Under the pieces are notes generated by a model, which was given only the letters and a program-made list of their open reading frames with translations, searched no databases and had not been told where the DNA came from. DNA of 64,000 nt, taken from Bacteroides pyogenes. GTDB lineage: Bacteria > Bacteroidota > Bacteroidia > Bacteroidales > Bacteroidaceae. The stretch lies in assembly GCF_014196225.1 (NCBI RefSeq), contig NZ_JACIDI010000008.1, positions 87,699 to 151,698 on the forward strand, written 5' to 3'. Shown one piece after another: positions 1 through 9,144 of the stretch (positions are counted from its first letter, which is position 1; each line of letters starts with the position of its first letter). The translations under genes and the position numbers were made by a program.

Positions 1-739
1 CGAATTCGGGGAAGATAAGCGGAAGCAGTCCGCTACGTTCCAAATCGATGAAGCCCTTGGAGGGTACAGGCGAAAGGATGATTTTGTTCAATTCGTCCGC
101 AATGCGTTCGCGCGAAATGATTTCGATCCGGTCCTTGTTTCGGCAAAGCGATTCGAACGTATCATCGTCGATGTAAAAACCCAGCTGAGTGGCAAAACGA
201 ATACAACGCATCATCCGCAACGGATCGTCGCTAAACGTGATATCCGGGTCGAGCGGCGTACGGATGGTCTTTTCTTTCAAATCGTCCAACCCTCCGAACG
301 GGTCTACCAGTTCTCCGAAGCGAGATTGATTGAGGCAAACCGCCAATGCGTTGATGGTAAAGTCGCGCCGATTCTGATCGTCTTCGAGCGTACCGTCTTC
401 CACAATCGGTTTGCGGGAGTCGTGCCGGTAGGATTCTTTACGGGCGCCGACAAATTCAACTTCCATCCCTTTATACTTCACCTGCGCCGTGCCAAAGTTT
501 TTGAAAACAGAGACGTGCGCCCCCTTCCCCAGCTTTTTGCCCAACGCTTCCGCCATGGCAATTCCGCTGCCGACTACCACTATATCTATATCTTTAGAGG
601 GACGTTGCAAAAAGATATCGCGTACATAACCGCCCACCACGTAGCACTCCAATGCGAGAGCATCCGCCGTTTCGGCTATTTTCCCGAAAATAGGTTCGCT
701 GAAATGTTGCTTCAGTTCCTCTTGAGTCAATTCTATCAT
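1..739 (-). CDS. cca: CCA-adding enzyme / tRNA nucleotidyltransferase (C-terminus cut off by window edge)
   Basis: This enzyme adds or repairs the 3' CCA end of tRNAs in the cytoplasm. Only the first 246 residues lie in the window; the gene runs off the left edge with no stop. The translated N-terminus has the class II nucleotidyltransferase motifs: GGYVRD near residue 37, the metal-binding KDIDIVV about 10 residues later, RRDFTINALAV near residue 125, and DDPLRMMRCIRFA near residue 175. The missing part would hold the tRNA-binding helices and, in many relatives, an HD domain. The start is the ATG at 739, about 30 bases after a TAATTTTG promoter box. Family assignment is secure; whether it is a full CCA-adding enzyme or a related poly(A) polymerase cannot be settled from this half. 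Confidence 0.93.
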   Translation of the reverse strand, partial: MIELTQEELKQHFSEPIFGKIAETADALALECYVVGGYVRDIFLQRPSKDIDIVVVGSGIAMAEALGKKLGKGAHVSVFKNFGTAQVKYKGMEVEFVGARKESYRHDSRKPIVEDGTLEDDQNRRDFTINALAVCLNQSRFGELVDPFGGLDDLKEKTIRTPLDPDITFSDDPLRMMRCIRFATQLGFYIDDDTFESLCRNKDRIEIISRERIADELNKIILSPVPSKGFIDLERSGLLPLIFPEF

Positions 740-769
740 TCTAATACTATTACCAACGTTTTAAGCCTG

Positions 770-777
770 CAAAATTA
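770..777 (-). promoter_or_regulatory. -7 promoter box for cca
   Basis: Reads TAATTTTG on the minus strand, matching the Bacteroides TAnnTTTG consensus, 31 bases before the cca start. It is back to back with a plus-strand box at 799-806, so the gap holds a divergent promoter pair. Confidence 0.55.
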
Positions 778-798
778 CAAAAATATGAGGATAATTCG

Positions 799-806
799 TA
801 CTTTTG
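799..806 (+). promoter_or_regulatory. -7 promoter box for the lipoprotein gene at 860
   Basis: Reads TACTTTTG on the plus strand, a match to TAnnTTTG, 53 bases upstream of the ATG at 860. Confidence 0.55.
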
Positions 807-859
807 CCTTTACATTAAATGTTAACTCGCTGCAAACAGCGCACTAAAACGATAAGATA

Positions 860-1702
860 ATGAAAAAAACGATAATTTTCTCCGTCTGCCTGTCAGTACT
901 TACAGCATGCGGAAGCGGAATCGAGAAAAAGGCGAACGAGAGACTCTCCGCAGCCCGCTCCGCCTATGAATGGGGCAACTACGACGAAGCCAAACGGGAA
1001 ATAGACAGCATCAAAATCTTATATCCGAAAGCCTTCGAAGCGCGTAAAGCCGGTCAGGCATTGCTCATGGAAGTGGAAGAGCGGGCACAGCAGCGGAGGA
1101 TAGCCGTTCTGGACAGCGCGCTCGGACTAAGGCAACAAGCGTTCGAAGCCATCAAAGGGAAGTACAAGCTGGAAAAGGACGACGAATATCAGACCGCAGG
1201 AAACTATTTTTGGCCTACCCAAACGGTGGAAAAGAACCTGCACCGCTCTTTCCTCCGGTTTCAGGTCAGCGAAAAAGGAGTCATGAGCATGACTTCCATC
1301 TATTGCGGGAGCGGCAGCATCCATCATACGGGAGTGAAAGTAACCGTTCCCGACGGGAGCTTTGCACAAACTCCCACTTCGAAAGACAGCTATGAAACGA
1401 CGGATATAGGTGAGAAAATAGAGAAAGCGGACTATAAACTGGGAGAAGACGGAGGAGTCATCGAGTTTCTGGCCCTCAATAAAGACAAGAACATCCGCAT
1501 AGAATACATCGGCGAACGGAAGTATGCCACAACGATGCACCCGGCCGACCGCACCGCGGCTGCCGAGCTATACGAACTGGCAAAAATACTTTCGGAGATA
1601 GATAGTATCCATTCGGAAAAAGAAAAAGCCCAACTCAAAATTGACTTTATCCGAAAGAAGAAGGAGTACAAAAAAGATTCTGAAGAAAAGGCCGGCAAAT
1701 AG
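860..1702 (+). CDS. Lipoprotein of unknown function with coiled-coil ends
   Basis: A 280-residue protein with a clear lipoprotein signal: a short basic start, a hydrophobic run and a lipobox ending LTAC at residue 17, so it should be anchored in the inner or outer membrane. Residues 20-90 are helical and TPR-like (alternating Ala, Tyr and charged positions, with YEWGNYDEAKREIDSI). The centre (about 105-200) looks like a beta domain, with a Cys in IYCGSGS. The C-terminal 50 residues are a highly charged Lys/Glu helix, probably a coiled coil. I do not recognise a named family. It has its own promoter and stands alone between cca and the convergent cysK operon. Confidence 0.8.
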   Translation: MKKTIIFSVCLSVLTACGSGIEKKANERLSAARSAYEWGNYDEAKREIDSIKILYPKAFEARKAGQALLMEVEERAQQRRIAVLDSALGLRQQAFEAIKGKYKLEKDDEYQTAGNYFWPTQTVEKNLHRSFLRFQVSEKGVMSMTSIYCGSGSIHHTGVKVTVPDGSFAQTPTSKDSYETTDIGEKIEKADYKLGEDGGVIEFLALNKDKNIRIEYIGERKYATTMHPADRTAAAELYELAKILSEIDSIHSEKEKAQLKIDFIRKKKEYKKDSEEKAGK

Positions 1703-1937
1703 CGGCTGTCTAAAAAAATATGCTTGCCTGAACAGTAAATGGCGTTTAGGCGAGCGCGAATGTATATGCAGAACCGGCATTTTCGTACCGTAAATCGGCT
1801 CTTCCCTCAGCCCGCAATATATTGAAAGCCCGACAAGACCAGACATTCGAAGTGCTCGGCGACAACCCGGCCCGCAGTATTTTGAAAGCCCGCAGCGAAC
1901 TTCTGCAATAATCGGAGGCAGGGTCATGAAAACCTTT
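1703..1937. other. Convergent intergenic gap with a repeated 22-base element
   Basis: No gene is seen. A 22-base element beginning CCCGCA and ending GAAAGCCCG occurs twice (about 1811-1832 and 1871-1892), with two differences and a 60-base spacing. Its role is unknown. Confidence 0.4.
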
Positions 1938-2789
1938 TCACCTGCACTGCCGAAGCTGTTCGTACAAATCGGAAGGAGGTACTCCTAACGCAATGCTCCT
2001 CTCGAAATCCGCTTTGGCCGCCGCTTTCTTTTTGCGGGCCAGATAAATGCTTCCCCTCAACAGGTAAGCGTCTACAAGCGAATCATCCAGACGAATGGCC
2101 TCGTCGAGATCGACCAATGCCAGCTCTTCATGTCCCATGTCATATTCCACACCGGCGCGCGCCACATACAATGTGGCATCACCGGGCTTCTCCGCAATCA
2201 TTTTATTCAGAATCCCGATCGATTCGCGAAACCTCCCCTCGTTCTGTTCCAAAGTAGCCAGTCCCAACCGTCCGCTATAACTTAGCGGTTCTATTTCCAG
2301 CAATCGGTTGTAGTCTATCCGGGCAGTGGCGTAATCGCGACGACGCATGTAAATATACGCCCGCATCAGCAAAGCTTCTTTATTCCGGCTGTCGTTGTCG
2401 AGTACCTGGCAGTAGTCGGTATAAGCACGGTCGTTTTCTCCCCTTTCCATATAGATGGCAGCGCGATCGAGCAGAACAGGAACCGCCGAAGAGGCGAAGT
2501 TCAGCGCGAACGAATAAGACTCCAACGCTTTATCGGGCTTGCCCAGACGGCGTTGCACCCAGCCCAGATTCGAAAAGAGCAAGGCGTTTTTCGAATTCAT
2601 CGGCTCCAGTTTCAAGGCTTCAAGAAGCAATGCTTCGGCCCGATGCAGGCTATCTTTGCCGATACATGCAACCGCCTGCCCGGAAAGTTCGTCATAAGTT
2701 TGCGCCGCCAGCGTGAAAGGGAGGCACAGAAAAAACGGAACGGCAAAAGAAATAAGTTTATATTTTCGCCACATATTTTCGTTTATCAA
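1938..2789 (-). CDS. Secreted tetratricopeptide-repeat protein
   Basis: A 283-residue protein with an N-terminal signal peptide (hydrophobic stretch about 12-28, ending LAAQ), so it is exported to the periplasm. The rest is a run of about six TPR units with the usual W/G/Y-A-F-P pattern, for example FSNLGWVQRRLGKPDKALESY and AYLLRGSIYLARKKKAAAKADF. TPRs make a protein-binding superhelix; no enzymatic domain is present and the partner cannot be inferred. It starts 15 bases after the cysK stop on the same strand, so the two are probably co-transcribed, although no functional link is obvious. A later ATG at 2774 is an alternative start that keeps the signal peptide. Confidence 0.85.
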   Translation of the reverse strand: MINENMWRKYKLISFAVPFFLCLPFTLAAQTYDELSGQAVACIGKDSLHRAEALLLEALKLEPMNSKNALLFSNLGWVQRRLGKPDKALESYSFALNFASSAVPVLLDRAAIYMERGENDRAYTDYCQVLDNDSRNKEALLMRAYIYMRRRDYATARIDYNRLLEIEPLSYSGRLGLATLEQNEGRFRESIGILNKMIAEKPGDATLYVARAGVEYDMGHEELALVDLDEAIRLDDSLVDAYLLRGSIYLARKKKAAAKADFERSIALGVPPSDLYEQLRQCR

Positions 2790-2804
2790 ATTAAAAGTGT
2801 ATTC

Positions 2805-3755
2805 TCAATCCAGCGGATAGGCGTCGAAAGCAAACAGTTCGGTCGATAAATACCGTTCGCCCGTATCGGGCAACAAGGCGACAATCATTTTTCCGGCAAA
2901 TTTCGGACGTTGCGCCAGCCGGCATGCCGCATACACGGCAGCTCCCGATGAGATGCCTGCCAGCAGACCTTCTGCCGCAGCCAGTTCGCGTCCGGCACGA
3001 ATGGCTTCCTCGTCGGGAACGCCCATCACCTCGTCTACCACAGAAGCGTCGTAAATGCCCGGCACAAAATTGGCGCCGATTCCCTGAATGCGATGAGGCG
3101 CCGCTTTTCCCCCTCTCAACACGGGCGAAGATTCCGGTTCCACCGCAACGATATAAATATCCGGATTGTGTTTCTTCAACGCTCGCGCCACACCGCAAAC
3201 GGTTCCTCCCGTACCGACCCCGGCAACAAAAGCATCTATCTTTCCATCGGTATCACGCCAGATTTCCTCGCCCGTAGTACGCTCGTGGACAGCCGCGTTG
3301 GACGGATTCTCAAACTGTTGCAAGATTACCGAACCCGGAATACGCCGGCGAAGCTCCTGCGCTTCAGTTATAGAAGCCGCCATCCCTCCCACTCCGTCGG
3401 TCAGTACGATTTGTGCTCCCAATGCTTTCAGCAGGTTCCTTCGTTCCAGGCTCATCGTCTCGGGCATCGTGAGAATAAGCCGATATCGCTTGACGGCTGC
3501 CGCCATCGCCAGCCCCACTCCGGTGTTTCCGCTGGTCGGTTCAATGATGGTAGCGCCCGGCCTCAACACGCCGCGTGCTTCGGCATCTTCAATCATCGAG
3601 AGCCCTACGCGGTCTTTCACGCTCCCTGCCGGATTGAACGCCTCCAACTTAGCCACGATACATTGTTTCAAACCGTGATTCCGGCTATATCCGGAAAGTT
3701 CCATCAAAGGAGTATTGCCGATCAGTTCGGTCAAATTCTTTGCAATTTTCACCAT
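2805..3755 (-). CDS. cysK: Cysteine synthase A (O-acetylserine sulfhydrylase)
   Basis: This PLP enzyme makes cysteine from O-acetylserine and sulfide in the cytoplasm. The 316-residue protein is full length for the family. The PLP lysine is in NPAGSVKDRV (K47), the substrate-binding loop is TSGNTG (residues 74-79), and the phosphate-binding glycine loop is GVGTGGT near residue 181. The motif order and size fit CysK better than cystathionine beta-synthase, which carries extra CBS domains. The promoter box TATCTTTG at 3785-3792 sits 30 bases before the ATG, back to back with the promoter of the next gene. The downstream TPR gene appears to share the transcript. Confidence 0.95.
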   Translation of the reverse strand: MVKIAKNLTELIGNTPLMELSGYSRNHGLKQCIVAKLEAFNPAGSVKDRVGLSMIEDAEARGVLRPGATIIEPTSGNTGVGLAMAAAVKRYRLILTMPETMSLERRNLLKALGAQIVLTDGVGGMAASITEAQELRRRIPGSVILQQFENPSNAAVHERTTGEEIWRDTDGKIDAFVAGVGTGGTVCGVARALKKHNPDIYIVAVEPESSPVLRGGKAAPHRIQGIGANFVPGIYDASVVDEVMGVPDEEAIRAGRELAAAEGLLAGISSGAAVYAACRLAQRPKFAGKMIVALLPDTGERYLSTELFAFDAYPLD

Positions 3756-3784
3756 CTTTCACCTCGTTTTATCAGGTTCATCCG

Positions 3785-3792
3785 CAAAGATA
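3785..3792 (-). promoter_or_regulatory. -7 promoter box for cysK
   Basis: TATCTTTG on the minus strand, an exact match to TAnnTTTG, 30 bases upstream of the cysK ATG. Confidence 0.65.
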
Positions 3793-3806
3793 CAGAAAAG
3801 ATGTTG

Positions 3807-3814
3807 TACCTTTG
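3807..3814 (+). promoter_or_regulatory. -7 promoter box for the LtaS-like gene
   Basis: TACCTTTG on the plus strand, 32 bases before the ATG at 3846. It fixes the start of that gene: the open frame extends far upstream into cysK, but transcription would begin only near 3820. Confidence 0.65.
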
Positions 3815-3845
3815 CAGGCGTTCAATCTTTTTAAGCTTACAGCGT

Positions 3846-5678
3846 ATGAAAAAGAGAATCTTTCAATTTCTCATAACTTATCTTTTATTTGTTTTTCTGT
3901 TTATTCTTCAAAAACCTGTATTCATGGTTTATTACCATGAACTTTACTCCGAATATTCTTTAACCGATTATCTCTCTGTCATATGGCATGGGCTACCTCT
4001 TGACTTATCGGTGGCAGGATACCTGACGCTGATTCCCGGAATTTTATTGGCCGTGTCGGCCTGGACCGATTCGGAGGTACTTCACCGCATACGCCGGATT
4101 TATTTCGGTTTGGCGGCATTCACCATGGGCTGCATCTTTGTTGTGGATTTAGGACTTTACGGTTTCTGGGATTTCCGTCTCGACGCTACCCCTCTTTTCT
4201 ACTTTCTCTCTTCTCCCAAAGACGCCATGGCAAGTGTCAGCATCCGGTTTATCTTATTGGGCATTCTCTCGATAACAATTTATACGGCAGTCCTTTACGG
4301 GATTTTCCATATCACCCTCATTCGTGAGCAGAAGAATTTGAGAACTCCTTTTCACCGTCCGAAAGTATCGCTTACACTTTTATTGCTCACCGGGTTGCTC
4401 TTTATTCCTATCCGTGGAGGGTTCGGCGTATCCACCATGAATCTGAGCAAAGTTTACTTCAGCCGCGAACAACGCCTCAACCATGCTGCCATCAATCCCG
4501 CCTTCAGCTTCATGTATTCCGTCACCCATCAAAGCAACTTCGACAAGCAGTACCGTTTTATGGAAGCCGGAGAAGCCGACCGCTTATTTGCCGGACTCGT
4601 AGAAAAGAACGCTCCGACGGACAGCATTCCGCAATTATTTACCGTCGACCGACCGAATATAATATTTATCATTCTCGAAAGTTTCTCCACTCATATCATG
4701 GAAACCTTCGGCGGAGCGCCCAATGTAGCCGTGAATATGGATCGTTTCGGACGGGAGGGGGTGCTCTTTACCAATTTCTATGCCAACAGTTTCCGTACCG
4801 ACCGCGGTTTAGTTTCCGTCATCAGCGGCTACCCCGCACAGCCCGGCACAAGTATTATGAAATATCCGGAGAAAACGGAGAAACTCCCTTCGATTCCCCG
4901 CAGTCTGAAGCAAGCGGGCTACCATCCGGAGTATTATTACGGGGGAGACGCGGACTTTACCAACATGCGCTCCTACCTGATTTCGGCAGGCATCGGGAAG
5001 ATTGTTTGCGACAAGGATTTCCCTGTGTCCGAACGCACCGGCAAGTGGGGCGTTCACGACCATACTCTGTTCCGGCGATTTCTGAAGGATCTGAAAGAGA
5101 AGCAACAGAAAGAGCCGTTTCTGAAGTTTATCCAGACATCCAGCAGCCACGAACCCTTCGAAGTTCCGTTTCACCGGCTGGAAAACAAAACGCTCAACGC
5201 TTTTGCCTATGCAGACAGTTGTGTAGGCAGCTTCGTCAAAGAATTTAAAAAGACACCTTTATGGGAAAATACGTTGATCGTACTTGTTCCCGACCACTGG
5301 GGAGCATATCCCCGTCCGCTGGACGATCCGCTGGAACGGCACAGGATTCCCCTTATTTTTATCGGAGGCGCGGTAAAAGAAGCGCAGCGAATCGACACAT
5401 ACGCCTCTCAGATAGATATTGCCGCTACCTTGCTTGCTCAGTTAGGATTGCTGCACGACGAATTTGTTTTCAGCAAAAACATACTGAACCCCAATGCTCC
5501 GCACTTCGGATACTTCACCGAGCCTTCACTCTTCGGCATGGTGACAGAGGAGAATCAGCTGGTTTTCAACTGCGAGTCAAATTCCGTACAAATAGATAAG
5601 GGAAGCGCGAAAGGGGCTAATCTGGAGAAAGGAAAAGCTTTTCTGCAAAAACTTTACGACGACCTCGCCAAACGATAG
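3846..5678 (+). CDS. LtaS-type membrane phosphoglycerol/phosphoethanolamine transferase-like protein
   Basis: A 610-residue inner-membrane protein with about five N-terminal membrane helices (to about residue 190) and a periplasmic alkaline-phosphatase-fold domain related to LTA synthases and sulfatases. Expected metal and catalytic residues are visible: E278 in IILESFS, the nucleophile T318 in NSFRTDRGLV, and D483-H484 in VPDHWG. Family members transfer phosphoglycerol or phosphoethanolamine from phospholipid to a glycan or lipid acceptor; the acceptor here is unknown, since Bacteroides make no classical lipoteichoic acid. The start at 3846 follows the promoter box by 32 bases; the frame upstream is cysK antisense. 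A PAP2 phosphatase follows after 22 bases, probably in the same operon. Confidence 0.88.
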   Translation: MKKRIFQFLITYLLFVFLFILQKPVFMVYYHELYSEYSLTDYLSVIWHGLPLDLSVAGYLTLIPGILLAVSAWTDSEVLHRIRRIYFGLAAFTMGCIFVVDLGLYGFWDFRLDATPLFYFLSSPKDAMASVSIRFILLGILSITIYTAVLYGIFHITLIREQKNLRTPFHRPKVSLTLLLLTGLLFIPIRGGFGVSTMNLSKVYFSREQRLNHAAINPAFSFMYSVTHQSNFDKQYRFMEAGEADRLFAGLVEKNAPTDSIPQLFTVDRPNIIFIILESFSTHIMETFGGAPNVAVNMDRFGREGVLFTNFYANSFRTDRGLVSVISGYPAQPGTSIMKYPEKTEKLPSIPRSLKQAGYHPEYYYGGDADFTNMRSYLISAGIGKIVCDKDFPVSERTGKWGVHDHTLFRRFLKDLKEKQQKEPFLKFIQTSSSHEPFEVPFHRLENKTLNAFAYADSCVGSFVKEFKKTPLWENTLIVLVPDHWGAYPRPLDDPLERHRIPLIFIGGAVKEAQRIDTYASQIDIAATLLAQLGLLHDEFVFSKNILNPNAPHFGYFTEPSLFGMVTEENQLVFNCESNSVQIDKGSAKGANLEKGKAFLQKLYDDLAKR

Positions 5679-5700
5679 ACAACCCGTATACAATTATCAC

Positions 5701-6381
5701 ATGAATGAATTAATTCAAAACCTATCTGAGACCGATACCGCAGTTTTTCTGTTTCTCAACGGATTTCACAATTCTTTTTGGGACCAATTCATGAGTGCCT
5801 TCACCGGAAAACTGATATGGATTCCGATGTACGCCACCATATTATATGTGTTGTTCAGGAACTTTCATTGGAAGACAGCCCTCTGCTACATAGCCGCCAT
5901 TGCGCTTACCATCGGGTTTGCCGATCAGATGTGCAACGGTGTGATCCGCCCGTTGGCGGAACGCTTGCGTCCATCGGGAGAAGGCAGTCCGATCGCCGAA
6001 TTGGTACATATAGTCGACGGAAAACGTGGAGGAGGATTCGGATTTCCATCGTGCCACGCCTCCAACTCTTTCGGACTGGCATTTTTCCTGATTTGCCTGT
6101 TCCGCCGGAAATGGTTAAGCATATTTATCCTGCTTTGGGCTTTCACCAATTCGTACACACGTTTGTATTTAGGATTGCACTATCCCGGCGATTTGCTGGC
6201 AGGCGCGCTGATCGGCATATTGGGAGCAGGACTGTTTTACACCATTGCCCGTAGGATAGTTATCAATAAACGAATGCCGGAATTACCGCAAAGGGCCCCC
6301 CGGCAAACGAACCTTATTATATATGTCGGACTGATTATTCTCAGCGGCATTGTGACCTACAGCACAATAGCGATGTGGTAG
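5701..6381 (+). CDS. PAP2-family membrane phosphatase
   Basis: A 226-residue membrane protein of the type 2 phosphatidic acid phosphatase family, which removes phosphate from lipids such as phosphatidate or undecaprenyl pyrophosphate at the membrane surface. All three motifs are visible: RLRP at 88-91, PSCHAS at 116-121 (H119), and TRLYLGLHYPGD with R154, H160 and D164. The usual PSGH is PSCH here. About six hydrophobic segments are spread along the protein, including one near the C-terminus. It lies 22 bases after the LtaS-like gene, suggesting that it processes the lipid by-product of that transferase; this is inference. The substrate cannot be read from sequence. Confidence 0.9.
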   Translation: MNELIQNLSETDTAVFLFLNGFHNSFWDQFMSAFTGKLIWIPMYATILYVLFRNFHWKTALCYIAAIALTIGFADQMCNGVIRPLAERLRPSGEGSPIAELVHIVDGKRGGGFGFPSCHASNSFGLAFFLICLFRRKWLSIFILLWAFTNSYTRLYLGLHYPGDLLAGALIGILGAGLFYTIARRIVINKRMPELPQRAPRQTNLIIYVGLIILSGIVTYSTIAMW

Positions 6382-6511
6382 AAAACACATGCGGCGGCAT
6401 CGTTTCAACAGTTATGCGAAATACAAGAAAAAGGGCGGGAGAAACCCAACCGCTACCCGACTGCCGATAAAAGCACGTCAAAATACAATCTCTGCCGGCA
6501 GCAGGTTATTA

Positions 6512-7582
6512 TCAACCACGCTTCCGGCTTTCAATAAACCTGACAATCCACTGCCCCACTTCATCGGTTCCGTATCCGGCTTCTCCTGCGACTTGTATCT
6601 CAGGCGTACGGACTTTCGCTTCCAGCGATGAGTCCACCGCTCTCCGGATGAGGGCGCCTTCTTCCTTACAGTCGAAATGTTCGAAGAGCATCGCCACCGA
6701 TAAAATCTGAGCCAACGGATTCGCGATGTTCCTGCCTTTGGCTTGCGGCCACGAACCATGCACTGGTTCAAAAACCGGTGTGCCTTGGCCGATGGAAGCA
6801 GAAGGAAGCAATCCCATCGAGCCGCTGATGACCGAACCTTCATCCGTCAGAATATCGCCGAAAGTATTCTCCGTCACCATCACATCAAAGAAAGAAGGCT
6901 CCTGAATCATACGCATGGCCGCATTGTCCACATACATATAATCGGTCAGCACTTCCGGATAACACGGCGCCATCTCCTGCGCAATCTGACGCCACAACCG
7001 GGAGGAGGCCAAGACATTAGCCTTGTCTACTACCGTCAGATGCTTTCTGCGTTTCATGGCATACTCGAAACCGACTTTCAGAATACGTTCGATTTCCGGA
7101 CGGGTATAATAATTGGTGTCATACGCCTTGTCATTGTCCTGATATTTCTCGCCGAAATACATGCCTCCCGTCAGTTCGCGAATACAAACGAAGTCGGCGT
7201 TTTCTATCAACTCGGCACGCAAAGGAGATTTGTGCAACAGACATTTGAAGGTTTGTACCGGACGGATGTTCGCAAACAGTCCGAGTTTCTTGCGCATCGC
7301 CAGCAATCCCTGTTCGGGACGCACCTTCGCCGCAGGGTCATTGTCGTACTTCGGATCGCCTACCGCAGAGAACAGTACGGCATCTGCCTGCCGACAAACA
7401 CGAAATGTCTCTTCCGGAAACGGATCGCCGGTTTTATCGATGGCATCCGCCCCGCAAACCGCATATTCGTAACTCACCCGGTGACCAAACCTCTCACACA
7501 CGGCACTCATCACCTTCACTCCCTGCACGGAAATTTCCGGCCCGATGCCGTCGCCTGCCAATACAGCTATTTTAAACTCCAT
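6512..7582 (-). CDS. leuB: 3-isopropylmalate dehydrogenase
   Basis: This enzyme oxidatively decarboxylates 3-isopropylmalate to 2-oxoisocaproate with NAD, the third step of leucine synthesis. The 356-residue protein is full length. It opens with the family signature [34 protein letters not shown] carries substrate arginines; the metal-binding aspartates lie in [25 protein letters not shown]; and the NAD site is in [19 protein letters not shown]. It is the last gene of the operon, 32 bases after the second LeuA-like gene. The gene converges on the PAP2 gene across a 130-base gap in which I see no clear terminator. Confidence 0.95.
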   Translation of the reverse strand: MEFKIAVLAGDGIGPEISVQGVKVMSAVCERFGHRVSYEYAVCGADAIDKTGDPFPEETFRVCRQADAVLFSAVGDPKYDNDPAAKVRPEQGLLAMRKKLGLFANIRPVQTFKCLLHKSPLRAELIENADFVCIRELTGGMYFGEKYQDNDKAYDTNYYTRPEIERILKVGFEYAMKRRKHLTVVDKANVLASSRLWRQIAQEMAPCYPEVLTDYMYVDNAAMRMIQEPSFFDVMVTENTFGDILTDEGSVISGSMGLLPSASIGQGTPVFEPVHGSWPQAKGRNIANPLAQILSVAMLFEHFDCKEEGALIRRAVDSSLEAKVRTPEIQVAGEAGYGTDEVGQWIVRFIESRKRG

Positions 7583-7614
7583 ATTCTTTTTTCTGTTTTT
7601 ATGTTTCTCTGTTT

Positions 7615-9144
7615 TTATTCTTCAATAAGATTCAGCATTTTGATTGTCGCTTTAATAGCCGCTTCCGTCTGGTCGGCATCCAGTCCGCGCGTACGGAACA
7701 CCCGATCTTCGTAGCTCCATGTGATAACGGTCTGCACGAACGCGTCCGTCCGCCCGCCCGGTGGAATAGTCACGGAATAGTTTGTCAGCATCGGAAACTT
7801 CCGCTTGAGGGTGGACTTATATATTTTGCGCAAGGCCCGCACAAAAGCGTCATACTGTCCGTCGCCGCTCGAACTCTCTTCATATTCTTTCCCGTTGATT
7901 TCGATGCGCAGCATCGCCATCGGCTTCAGTCCATACGCAAGATTGACGATGTAACTCAATAATTTCACCTTATCGCCGATCATTCCGTGCTTGAGCACAT
8001 CCGAAACGATGTACGGCAAATCCTCTTGCGTGACAAGTTCTTTTTTATCGCCCAGTTCGATGATGCGTTCCGTCACCTTGCGCATGGATTCCTCGTCCAG
8101 ATCGAGGCCGAGATTCTGAAGATTTTTGCGGATATTCGCCTTGCCGCTGTTTTTCCCCAGTGCATACTCGCGTTTCCGTCCGAAACGTTCGGGCAGAAGA
8201 TCGTTGCAATACAGATTGTCTTTGTTATCGCCGTCGGCATGCACGCCGGCAACCTGTGTAAACACATTCTCGCCCACAATCGGTTTGTTGGCGGGAATCA
8301 CAATGCTGGAGTACGACTCTACCACCCGGCTCACATCATTCAGCCGGCTCTCGTCGATATTGGTGATGGCGTTGAAATGATCTTTCAGAATAGCCTGTAC
8401 GCTGGCGAGAGGAGCGTTGCCCGCCCGTTCGCCCAACCCGTTGATGGTGGTATGCAAGCCCTTCACGCCGCTCAACACGGCAGCCAACACATTGCTCACC
8501 GCCAGGTCGTAATCGTTGTGCGCATGGAAATCGAAATGCACCTCCGGATAACGCTTCTTCATCTTCCGCATATATTCAATCACCTGCAACGGATTGAGTA
8601 TGCCAAGCGTATCGGGCAGCATGTAACGCTTTATGCTCGTTCCCTGCAAGCCGTCCATCAACTGAAACACGTAGTCGGGAGAATCCTTCATGCCATTGCT
8701 CCAATCTTCCAGATAAACGTTCACCGATATGTCCTGCTCGTCGGCATAACGAATCACATCGAGAATATCTTCAATATGCTCTTCGGGAGTTTTTTTCAAC
8801 TGCTGCCTGCAATGTTTCAACGAACCCTTGCAGAGCAGATTGAGCACCCGGCAGCCGGTTCGCTGTATCCAGTCGACCGAAGTTTTTCCGTCGACAAACC
8901 CGAGAACCTCCACTTTGTGAAGCAGGTTGCGGCGGGCCGCCCAGTCGCATATCATCTTCACGGCCTCGAACTCCCCGTCTGAGACCCGTGCCGACGCCAC
9001 TTCCACCCGGTCGACATTAAGATCTTCCAGCAGCAGGCGGGCAATCATCAACTTCTCATGAGGCACGAAAGAAACCCCGCTCGTTTGTTCGCCGTCGCGG
9101 AGTGTCGTGTCCATGATTTCTACTCTGACACTTTCTTTTCCCAT
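7615..9144 (-). CDS. Second 2-isopropylmalate synthase-like protein (LeuA2 / citramalate synthase family)
   Basis: A 509-residue acyltransferase of the HMGL-like TIM-barrel family with a C-terminal LeuA dimer (regulatory) domain. Catalytic landmarks are [16 protein letters not shown] near residue 11, the metal-binding [10 protein letters not shown] (HxH type), [12 protein letters not shown], and HADGDNK. It is clearly different from the LeuA encoded first in this operon. Relatives condense acetyl-CoA with 2-oxoisovalerate (isopropylmalate) or pyruvate (citramalate, feeding isoleucine); sequence alone does not say which. Citramalate synthesis would suit the operon, because LeuC, LeuD and LeuB can act on both substrates. 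Its ATG at 9144 overlaps the end of leuD by 25 bases, implying coupled translation; an ATG at 9114 is the alternative. Confidence 0.85.
   Translation of the reverse strand: MGKESVRVEIMDTTLRDGEQTSGVSFVPHEKLMIARLLLEDLNVDRVEVASARVSDGEFEAVKMICDWAARRNLLHKVEVLGFVDGKTSVDWIQRTGCRVLNLLCKGSLKHCRQQLKKTPEEHIEDILDVIRYADEQDISVNVYLEDWSNGMKDSPDYVFQLMDGLQGTSIKRYMLPDTLGILNPLQVIEYMRKMKKRYPEVHFDFHAHNDYDLAVSNVLAAVLSGVKGLHTTINGLGERAGNAPLASVQAILKDHFNAITNIDESRLNDVSRVVESYSSIVIPANKPIVGENVFTQVAGVHADGDNKDNLYCNDLLPERFGRKREYALGKNSGKANIRKNLQNLGLDLDEESMRKVTERIIELGDKKELVTQEDLPYIVSDVLKHGMIGDKVKLLSYIVNLAYGLKPMAMLRIEINGKEYEESSSGDGQYDAFVRALRKIYKSTLKRKFPMLTNYSVTIPPGGRTDAFVQTVITWSYEDRVFRTRGLDADQTEAAIKATIKMLNLIEE

Noticed and set aside
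3093..3845. In-frame upstream extension of the LtaS-like gene by 251 codons
   Set aside because: It is antisense to cysK, has no family similarity, and lies upstream of the promoter box at 3807-3814.
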